A stretch of 29,441 bases of DNA, taken from NCBI GenBank assembly GCA_934646185.1, contig CAKUEH010000031.1, forward strand, positions 1 to 29,441. The letters are read 5' to 3'. Under the pieces are notes generated by a model. It was not told the origin of the DNA and ran no database searches. It was given only the letters and a program-made list of their open reading frames with translations. This DNA is from an uncultured Oscillospiraceae bacterium (lineage in GTDB: Bacteria > Bacillota > Clostridia > Oscillospirales > Oscillospiraceae). The translations under genes and the position numbers were made by a program. This document shows, in pieces, positions 24,530 to 29,441 of the stretch (the first letter of the stretch is position 1; the number at the start of each line of letters is the position of its first letter).

Positions 24530-24635
24530 TGTAGGGGCCGATGCCCACATCGGCCCACGCAGAACATGACGATTTTCCGGAAATCTGCGGCGAATCCGCA
24601 ACATTTTTTGGCCGACAGAGCCGTCGGCCCCTACG
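24530..24635. repeat. Family A element with terminal inverted repeats
   Basis: GTAGGGGCCGA (24531-24541) and TCGGCCCCTAC (24624-24634) are exact reverse complements. The interior matches the copy at 8325-8436 over most of its length, in the same orientation. Confidence 0.72.
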
Positions 24636-24659
24636 GAAACCTTTCGAACCCCTGCGTCC

Positions 24660-24760
24660 TGTAGGGGCGGACGACTCTGTCCGCCCGCAGAACTAGTTTC
24701 GAGGCGCAGCCTCGCTTTGCGCGGCTCTTAGCGCCAAAGATGGGCATCAGCCCCTGCAAT
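24660..24760. repeat. Family A element in opposite orientation, diverged
   Basis: Begins TGTAGGGGCGGACGACTCTG and ends GATGGGCATCAGCCCCTGCA, an altered reverse complement of the usual left end. It corresponds to the inverted copy at 8459-8565. The middle contains GAGGCGCAGCCTCG, a small palindrome not found in the other copies. Confidence 0.6.
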
Positions 24761-24827
24761 CAGGCGGGCAGGTGTACACGCATTTGGCGAAGAATCATGC
24801 ATTTTGCGGCTGACCGCTGCTGATCTC

Positions 24828-24864
24828 TCAGTCAACTTCGCGCCAGCTCCCCTGAAAGGGGAGC
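24828..24864. repeat. Family B palindromic repeat next to the amidohydrolase stop
   Basis: CTTCGCGCCAGCTCCCCT followed by GAA and AGGGGAGCCT is nearly identical to 8643-8671. It ends 13 bases before the stop codon of the minus-strand gene. The rest of 24500-24877 contains no supported gene. Confidence 0.65.
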
Positions 24865-24877
24865 CTTTGGGAGGCGG

Positions 24878-26029
24878 TTACTCCGCCTGATAGACGATCT
24901 CGCCGTTTACGATGGTCATGTACGCCTCACCGCCGATGGTGGTCAGGGGATCCGCCGTCCAGAGGACGAGATCGGCGTCCTTGCCGGGTTCCAGACTGCC
25001 GACGCGGTCGGCAATGCCGAGACTCCGGGCCGGGTTGATGGTGATGGCGCGCCACGCCTCGTCCATCGGCAGCCCTGCCGCAGCCGCAAGCCCCGCCGCC
25101 AGCGGCAGATACTGCAGCGGAATGACCGGCGCGTCTGTGATGATGCTGACGTTCAGACCCGCGCGGTACAGAACGCCCGGCGTTGTGAAGCTCTTGCTGC
25201 GCAGCTCGACCTTGCTCTTGCTGCCGAGCGACGGGCCGATGAAGACCGGATAGCCCTCCTCCGCAAGCTCGTCCGCGATGACCTCGCCGTCCGTGCAGTG
25301 GTCGAGCGTGAGCTTCAGATCAAATTCGCGCGCGATGCGCACGGCGGTCAGGATATCGTCCGCGCGGTGCGCGTGGCATTTGATGGGGATCTCGCCGTTC
25401 ACGACCGGGAGCATGGCCTCCAGCTTCATGTCCAGCGGCGGATTTTTTCCGGCCGCCTTGTCGTCGCGGTAGCGGAGCGTGCGCATCAGAAGCTCCCGCA
25501 GCAGCGCGGCCACGGCCATGCGCGTCATCGGGCTCTGCTTCTTGTTTTGTCCGTAGCAGCCTTTCGGATTTTCGCCGAACGCGCATTTCATCGCGGCGGG
25601 CGAGCGCAGCACCATCTTATCGACGCGCTTTCCGGCCAGCTTGAGGATGGCGAACGTGCCGCCCACGACGTTCGCGCTGCCGGGGCCGGTGCAGGCGGTC
25701 GTCACGCCGCCGCGCAGCGCCAGGCCGAACGCCTCGTCCTGCGGATTGATCGAGTCGATGGCGCGCAGCTGCGGCGTCACCGGGTCGACGATCTCGTTGT
25801 AGTCCATACCCTCCCAGCGCATGGCCTGATTGTCAAGGCCGATGTGGCAGTGGGCCTCCACGCAGCCAGGCGTGAGCAGCCGTCCCTGCGCGTCGACGAC
25901 CTGCGCGCCCGCAGGCGCGTCGATCACAGGCGCGACGGCGGCGATCTTTCCGTCCTCGACCAGCAGACAGCCGTTCGGAAGGTCTTCTCCGGCCATCGTT
26001 TTGATGTGTGCATTCTGGATCAGCAGCAT
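24878..26029 (-). CDS. Metal-dependent amidohydrolase (imidazolonepropionase-like)
   Basis: Cytoplasmic amidohydrolase-superfamily enzyme of 383 residues. The metal ligands are visible: HCH (His60, His62) after the first beta-sandwich piece, His219 and His221 in CHAHR, His244 in LDHCTDGE, and Asp299 in IITDAP. The C-terminal AITINPARSLGIADRVGSLEPGKDADLV segment (split at residue 340) is typical of this superfamily's composite sandwich domain. The start at 26029 has AAAGGAGA 6 bases upstream; the open frame continues to 27424 but is then antisense to the kinase and not coding. The substrate is unknown; hydrolysis of a cyclic amide or peptide-like bond is expected. It is divergent from the kinase gene. 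Confidence 0.92.
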   Translation of the reverse strand: MLLIQNAHIKTMAGEDLPNGCLLVEDGKIAAVAPVIDAPAGAQVVDAQGRLLTPGCVEAHCHIGLDNQAMRWEGMDYNEIVDPVTPQLRAIDSINPQDEAFGLALRGGVTTACTGPGSANVVGGTFAILKLAGKRVDKMVLRSPAAMKCAFGENPKGCYGQNKKQSPMTRMAVAALLRELLMRTLRYRDDKAAGKNPPLDMKLEAMLPVVNGEIPIKCHAHRADDILTAVRIAREFDLKLTLDHCTDGEVIADELAEEGYPVFIGPSLGSKSKVELRSKSFTTPGVLYRAGLNVSIITDAPVIPLQYLPLAAGLAAAAGLPMDEAWRAITINPARSLGIADRVGSLEPGKDADLVLWTADPLTTIGGEAYMTIVNGEIVYQAE

Positions 26030-26073
26030 ATTGTCTCTCCTTTTTCTGCAGCGCCGATTCGCTGTTTTTCTCC

Positions 26074-26103
26074 AGTATACCGCGCGCCGCCGGCAAAAAG
26101 CAA
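26074..26103 (-). promoter_or_regulatory. Probable promoter of the amidohydrolase gene
   Basis: On the minus strand TATACT (26074-26079) lies 18 bases after TTGCTT (26098-26103), about 40 bases upstream of the start. The -10 is good and the -35 moderate. Confidence 0.5.
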
Positions 26104-26125
26104 GCGCTGTTTTTCCGCAGGCCGC

Positions 26126-26154
26126 TAGACAAAAAAGGAAAGTGCTGTTATGAT
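26126..26154 (+). promoter_or_regulatory. Sigma-A promoter of the FGGY kinase gene
   Basis: TAGACA (26126-26131) and TATGAT (26149-26154) are 17 bases apart, each one mismatch from consensus. The -10 contains an in-frame ATG at 26150, which therefore cannot be the translation start. Confidence 0.75.
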
Positions 26155-26194
26155 AAAACTGAACATCAAAAAAACGACGATCAAGGAGCTTGCT

Positions 26195-27727
26195 ATGAAA
26201 CAGTATTATCTCGGAATTGAATTCGGTTCCACGCGCATCAAGGCCGTCCTGATCGACGGCGAGCACCGCATTGTCAAAAGCGGCGATCACACCTGGAAAA
26301 GCAGTCTGGAAAACGGTGTCTGGACCTACCATATGGAGGATGTGCAGACCGGCCTGCGCACCGCCATCCGCAATCTCGGCGAGCTGCCGGGCGCGGTCTC
26401 GGCCATGGGCGTCTCCGGCATGATGCACGGCTATCTGGCCTTTGACAAGGACTGGAATCTGCTGGCCCCGTTCCGTACCTGGCAGAACACCATGACCGGC
26501 GAGGCCGCGGAGCGCCTCACGGCGGAATTCGGCTTCAACGTTCCGCAGCGCTGGTCCGTCGCGCATCTGTATCAGGCCGTCCTGAACGGCGAGGCGCACG
26601 TCAAAAATATCGCGCACATCACGACGCTCGCGGGCTATGTCCACTATCTGCTCACGGGTGAAAACGTCCTCGGCGTGGGCGAAGCCTCCGGCATGTTCCC
26701 CATTGACAGCGAAACGCTGGATTATGACGCGGCCATGCTCGATCAATTCGACGCGCTGACCGCCCAATACGGCTTCGCGTGGACGGCCCGCAGCGTTCTG
26801 CCCAGAGTCCTGACGGCCGGACAGGCCGCGGGCGCTCTGACGCAGGCCGGAGGCGCGTTCGTTGACGAGCTCCTGCCCGCGGGAATCCCGTTCTGCCCGC
26901 CCGAGGGCGACGCGGGCACCGGCATGACGGCCACGAACGCCGTCGCGCCCAGAACCGGCAACGTCTCGGCAGGCACGTCCATCTTCGCCATGGTCGTGCT
27001 GGAAAAGCCCCTGTCGAAGGTCTATCAGGAGATCGACATGGTCACCACGCCCAGCGGCAAGCCCGTCGCCATGGTCCACTGCAACAACTGCACGAACGAC
27101 ATGAACGCCTGGGTGTCTCTTCTCGGCGAGACGGCAAAGCTCTTCGGCGCGGAGGTCTCGACCGGCGAGCTGTTCACGAAGCTCTATCAGAAGAGCCTCG
27201 AGGGCGACGCGGACTGCTCCGGCGTCCTGACCTATAACTACATGGCGGGCGAGGGCATCACGCATCTGGACGAGGGCCGTCCGATGGTCGTCCGCAAGCC
27301 CGAAAGCAGCTTCACGCTTGCAAACTTCCTGCGCTCCCAGCTCTACGCGACCATGTCGACGCTCAAGCTCGGCATGGACATCCTCGCGGAAGAGCATGTC
27401 GCTATCGACTCTCTGACCGGCCACGGCGGTCTGTTCAAGACGCCGGTCGTAGGGCAGAAGTATATGGCCGCCGCTTGCCGCGCGCCGGTCACATGCATGG
27501 AGTCCGCCGGTGAGGGCGGGCCGTACGGCATGGCGCTGCTCGCGTCCTATCTCGTGCAGAAGCAGGCCGGCCAGACGCTCGAGCAGTATCTGGAGACCGA
27601 GATCTTTGCGGACGTCAAACGTACGACGCTTGCGCCCGACCCCGAGGACGCCGCGGGCTTCGACCGCTACCTCGGCTGGTACCGCAGCGCCCTCGCAGCG
27701 GAGACCGCCGCCGTGAAGGCGTTCTGA
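26195..27727 (+). CDS. FGGY family carbohydrate kinase (XylB-like)
   Basis: Sugar kinase of 510 residues that phosphorylates a sugar or sugar alcohol with ATP. The N-terminal phosphate-binding motif is GIEFGSTRIKAVLID (7-21), with Glu in the place where most family members have Asp. GVSGMMHGYL lies in the sugar-binding region, and the presumed catalytic base is Asp239 in PPEGDAGTGM, equivalent to Asp233 of E. coli XylB. NVSAGTSIFAM and the C-terminal TGHGGLFKTPVVGQKYMA segment form the ATP-binding part. The start at 26195 follows AAGGAG by 6 bases. The sugar is not determined; xylulose-like substrates are possible. It ends at a strong terminator and is monocistronic. Confidence 0.92.
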   Translation: MKQYYLGIEFGSTRIKAVLIDGEHRIVKSGDHTWKSSLENGVWTYHMEDVQTGLRTAIRNLGELPGAVSAMGVSGMMHGYLAFDKDWNLLAPFRTWQNTMTGEAAERLTAEFGFNVPQRWSVAHLYQAVLNGEAHVKNIAHITTLAGYVHYLLTGENVLGVGEASGMFPIDSETLDYDAAMLDQFDALTAQYGFAWTARSVLPRVLTAGQAAGALTQAGGAFVDELLPAGIPFCPPEGDAGTGMTATNAVAPRTGNVSAGTSIFAMVVLEKPLSKVYQEIDMVTTPSGKPVAMVHCNNCTNDMNAWVSLLGETAKLFGAEVSTGELFTKLYQKSLEGDADCSGVLTYNYMAGEGITHLDEGRPMVVRKPESSFTLANFLRSQLYATMSTLKLGMDILAEEHVAIDSLTGHGGLFKTPVVGQKYMAAACRAPVTCMESAGEGGPYGMALLASYLVQKQAGQTLEQYLETEIFADVKRTTLAPDPEDAAGFDRYLGWYRSALAAETAAVKAF

Positions 27728-27746
27728 CCAATCCCTCCGAACCGAA

Positions 27747-27776
27747 AAAAGGCTTCCCGTTTCCGGGAAGCCTTTT
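27747..27776. terminator. Bidirectional terminator between kinase and small minus-strand operon
   Basis: AAAAGGCTTCCCG (27747-27759) pairs perfectly with CGGGAAGCCTTTT (27764-27776) over a four-base loop. The plus strand ends in TTTT and the minus strand in six T, so both convergent units can use it. Confidence 0.92.
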
Positions 27777-27780
27777 CCGC

Positions 27781-27951
27781 TTACATGGCCGCGGAGATCG
27801 CGTCCACGGCCTTTTCCGCCTCGCTCTGGATGGCCTTGGCGGCCTGCTTCGTCATGCGGTATGCGTCGCTGTTCTTCGGCAGCATCATCGCGCCCAGCGC
27901 GCCGACGGCGACGCCTGCGCCCATGGTCAGAAAGAACCCCCGTACCGTCAT
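27781..27951 (-). CDS. Small 56-residue protein with N-terminal hydrophobic segment (YtxH-like layout)
   Basis: Short minus-strand frame whose product begins MTVRGFFLTMGAGVAVGALG, a Gly/Ala-rich hydrophobic segment. It continues MMLPKNSDAYRMTKQAAKAI and ends in an Ala/Glu/Lys amphipathic helix (SEAEKAVDAISAAM). This recalls YtxH-type or other small envelope-associated proteins with one membrane segment followed by a coil, but similarity at this length is weak. GAGGTG supplies a ribosome binding site, placed right after the stop codon of the upstream lipoprotein gene, 12 bases away, so the two genes form one unit. A terminator follows. Function unknown. Confidence 0.72.
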   Translation of the reverse strand: MTVRGFFLTMGAGVAVGALGAMMLPKNSDAYRMTKQAAKAIQSEAEKAVDAISAAM

Positions 27952-27963
27952 ATGCGCACCTCG

Positions 27964-28227
27964 TTACCGCATCGCCGTGCCGGACGTGCTGCCGGTCACG
28001 GTTCTGCCGCTTGTCATGCCGCTCTGGCTGTAGCCCGCGCCGTTGTAGCCGGGGTTATAGTTCGTGCCGTTATACACGCCGCCGTAGCCGTTCGTGCCGT
28101 TGACATAGCCGTTCCGGGTCGTGGAGACGTTCGAATAGCCGTCGTAATACGGCTGCGTCGCCGCGCACGCGGTCAGAGACGCCGCGAGCATCAGCGCGGC
28201 CAGCATCAGGATCAAGCCTTTTTTCAT
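27964..28227 (-). CDS. Small Tyr/Asn/Gly-rich lipoprotein
   Basis: The 87-residue product has a lipoprotein signal peptide (MKKGLILMLAALMLAASLTAC, described as basic start, hydrophobic core and LTAC lipobox with Cys21). The mature part of 67 residues is low in charge and rich in Tyr, Asn, Gly, Ser and Thr, with repeated NGY, NGT and GYN units, suggesting an extended or disordered surface chain. The start at 28227 follows GAAGGAGG at good spacing. It is first of a two-gene unit with the 56-residue protein. I do not recognise a family; a spore or envelope structural role is possible but unproven. Confidence 0.8.
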   Translation of the reverse strand: MKKGLILMLAALMLAASLTACAATQPYYDGYSNVSTTRNGYVNGTNGYGGVYNGTNYNPGYNGAGYSQSGMTSGRTVTGSTSGTAMR

Positions 28228-28251
28228 GAGAAATTCCTCCTTCTTTTGCGA

Positions 28252-28279
28252 ATCGTATCGCTGAGGCTAGTTTCTGCAA
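28252..28279 (-). promoter_or_regulatory. Candidate promoter of the small lipoprotein operon
   Basis: On the minus strand TTGCAG (28274-28279) and TACGAT (28252-28257) are 16 bases apart, about 25 bases before the lipoprotein start codon. The match to sigma-A is fair. Confidence 0.45.
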
Positions 28280-28320
28280 GCGCCGCGCGCGGTATGCTGT
28301 GAGTTTTTTACAGAGCAGGA

Positions 28321-28336
28321 ATCGATAAAAATCGAT
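28321..28336. promoter_or_regulatory. Tandem ATCGAT palindromes upstream of the ferredoxin promoter
   Basis: ATCGAT occurs at 28321-28326 and 28331-28336, separated by AAAA, so the two palindromes are spaced by about one helical turn. They lie 10 bases upstream of the -35 element and could be an operator, or chance. Confidence 0.25.
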
Positions 28337-28345
28337 ACAAACATA

Positions 28346-28373
28346 TTGAAAGTTTTCGTTTATGCTGTATAAT
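28346..28373 (+). promoter_or_regulatory. Sigma-A promoter of the ferredoxin-like gene
   Basis: TTGAAA (28346-28351) and TATAAT (28368-28373) with a 16-base spacer, about 35 bases before the start codon. Confidence 0.82.
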
Positions 28374-28407
28374 GAAACAAAGATAAAAAATGAGAAGGAG
28401 AACGCTC

Positions 28408-28794
28408 ATGAAAAAGCTGTCCATCAAAAAAGGCGTGCAGTGCATGGCCTGTCTGGAGTGCGTCCGCGCCTGCTCCAACGCGTATTATAAGGAATTCCAC
28501 CCCGATAAGGCTGCGCTGAAGATCGTCCAGCGCGGCGAGAACGTCCGCCCCATGGTCTGCGTCCAGTGCGGCAAGTGCGCCGAAGCATGTCCCTCCGGCG
28601 CCATCACCCAGAACCCCAAGGGCGTCTGGATGATCAGCCGCAAGCTCTGCACCGGCTGCGGCAAGTGCGTCGAGGCCTGTCCCTTCGGCCTCATCGTCAA
28701 GGACGAGGCCACCCCGTATTCCAGCAAATGCACCGCCTGCGGCATCTGCGTCAAAGCATGTCCCATGGAGCTGCTGGAGATCGTCGAAAAATAA
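28408..28794 (+). CDS. Polyferredoxin-like 4Fe-4S protein with four cysteine motifs
   Basis: Soluble electron carrier of 128 residues. Four C-x2-C-x2-C-x3-C motifs are present: Cys12/15/18/22, 51/54/57/61, 81/84/87/91 and 108/111/114/118, giving 16 cysteines and room for up to four 4Fe-4S clusters. The last three motifs are followed by Pro as in bacterial ferredoxins; the first is divergent and followed by an insertion (SNAYYKEFHPD). The layout resembles the electron-transfer subunits of hydrogenases, formate dehydrogenases or aldehyde ferredoxin oxidoreductases (HycB/CooF-like), but no catalytic partner is adjacent. The start at 28408 follows GAAGGAG by 7 bases; an ATG at 28390 lies before this site. 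It is transcribed alone from a good promoter. Confidence 0.93.
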   Translation: MKKLSIKKGVQCMACLECVRACSNAYYKEFHPDKAALKIVQRGENVRPMVCVQCGKCAEACPSGAITQNPKGVWMISRKLCTGCGKCVEACPFGLIVKDEATPYSSKCTACGICVKACPMELLEIVEK

Positions 28795-28802
28795 AAACCA
28801 AG

Positions 28803-28834
28803 CGGCGGAGCGCATCGCGCTCCGCCGTTAATTT
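28803..28834 (+). terminator. Probable terminator of the ferredoxin-like gene
   Basis: CGGCGGAGCGC (28803-28813) pairs perfectly with GCGCTCCGCCG (28817-28827) over a three-base loop. The tail TTAATTT is only partly T-rich. Confidence 0.7.
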
Positions 28835-28860
28835 GCGATCTGTGATTTGTGAAAGGATAG

Positions 28861-28904
28861 GGGACAGTCCCAAAACACAAACCAGCGAAGCGTTTGTGTT
28901 TTGG
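28861..28904. repeat. GGGAC-A-GTCCC palindrome followed by a 13-bp perfect inverted repeat
   Basis: GGGACAGTCCC at 28861-28871 is a perfect palindrome around one base. It overlaps CCAAAACACAAAC (28870-28882), which pairs exactly with GTTTGTGTTTTGG (28892-28904). The two signals are mutually exclusive as hairpins. There is no T-run, so a simple terminator is unlikely; a repetitive extragenic palindrome is possible. Confidence 0.55.
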
Positions 28905-29441
28905 AAAGGAGGAAACGGACTCAGAGGATAAGAGGCTTCGCGCATAGCGCGGGGACTCGTTCCGTCGAGGCCGTTTCCGACGTGCCTCCGGCGGCCCCTT
29001 CTTTTCCGCCTTGCCGGAAAAGAAGGGGGAGAAAAGGGGCGCTGGTTACGTTTGGTGCGTACTGCGGGTACGACTCAGGTGGTTCCTGATTTTCAGTTGT
29101 TACGAACACACAAACTCACCCTACGGGCGCTATACTGCGCGCCGCCTGTTACGGTACACCAGGTTTGATAGCAGCTGCTTTTGAATGACTGCGGTAAAAA
29201 CGCCTTGCGTTCGAAATTTGCAGGGCAGTACGGATTCGCCAGAGTTTTGTAGGCACAGCAACAGAGATTTTGAGCTGTTTCAAGTTTCGCGGGAAAAGTC
29301 CAGAAAAACCGAAGAGGTTTTTCTGGTCGGTTCAAGGGGGCTCCGGGGGGAAATCGAAATCCCCCCGGGCTCGTTTTCTTTTGCCAGCGTTTTCTTTTGG
29401 AGAAGCAAAAGAAAATGCTGATGGGCAGTTGCAAATTTCTA
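28905..29441. other. Noncoding, hairpin-rich region at the end of the window
   Basis: No frame here has a ribosome binding site with a recognisable product. Perfect inverted repeats occur at 28995-29007 / 29016-29028 (CCCCTTCTTTTCC), 29300-29310 / 29316-29326 (CCAGAAAAACC) and 29343-29350 / 29361-29368 (CCGGGGGG). GTTTTCTTTTG occurs twice as a direct repeat (29373-29383 and 29389-29399), with a reverse complement at 29406-29415. This could be repeat DNA, an untranslated RNA or the edge of a mobile element; the sequence does not decide. Confidence 0.5.

Noticed and set aside
26150..26194. Earlier in-frame ATG for the FGGY kinase at 26150
   Set aside because: It is part of the TATGAT -10 element, upstream of the expected transcription start.
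26030..27424. N-terminal extension of the amidohydrolase frame into the kinase gene
   Set aside because: The extension is antisense to the kinase and upstream of a good ribosome binding site and the natural enzyme start at 26029.

Overview
The window is a GC-rich chromosomal segment of a spore-forming Clostridia-class Firmicute. The family is an inference: the gene content and the style of the intergenic repeats fit Oscillospiraceae/Ruminococcaceae gut bacteria. Grounds are Firmicutes-type gene order (yhbY-nadD-yqeK-rsfS), sporulation genes (spmA, spmB, spoIVA, sipL), AddAB rather than RecBCD, a T-box leader before leuS, and strong AGGAGG ribosome binding sites. No tRNA, rRNA, CRISPR array, prophage or intact transposase was seen.

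Layout. 1-229 is repeat-rich noncoding DNA. 230-5062 is a tightly packed plus-strand run: ftsY, rdgB, yhbY, a fused nadD-yqeK, an LCP-family envelope protein and rsfS. They cover protein targeting, nucleotide-pool sanitation, ribosome assembly, NAD synthesis and wall-polymer attachment. A consensus promoter overlapping the rsfS stop then drives a leucine T-box leader and leuS. rpsU follows with its own consensus promoter and terminator. 8235-8708 is an intergenic block of small inverted-repeat elements. spmB and spmA lie on the minus strand, and a small AbrB-type regulator on the plus strand ends at a bidirectional terminator.

10245-20384 is a minus-strand stretch: addA and addB (double-strand break repair), then spoIVA and sipL, whose products form the basement layer of the spore coat, then a 47-residue hydrophobic ORF whose ribosome binding site lies inside a terminator-like hairpin. 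A MATE exporter (minus) is divergent from a large lipoprotein (plus) that joins a propeller-like region to an ABC-type solute-binding domain. After a second repeat block come a divergent pair, a metal-dependent amidohydrolase (minus) and an FGGY sugar kinase (plus). The end holds a two-gene minus-strand unit (56-residue protein and a Tyr/Asn/Gly-rich lipoprotein), a 16-cysteine ferredoxin-like protein (plus), and about 600 bases of noncoding, hairpin-rich DNA.

Most of the window is ordinary core genome. The items most worth a second look are the two composite repeat blocks placed between convergent genes, the hairpin-embedded 47-residue ORF next to sipL-spoIVA, the propeller/solute-binding fusion without a transporter, the small lipoprotein operon, and AddB with a lost Walker A motif.
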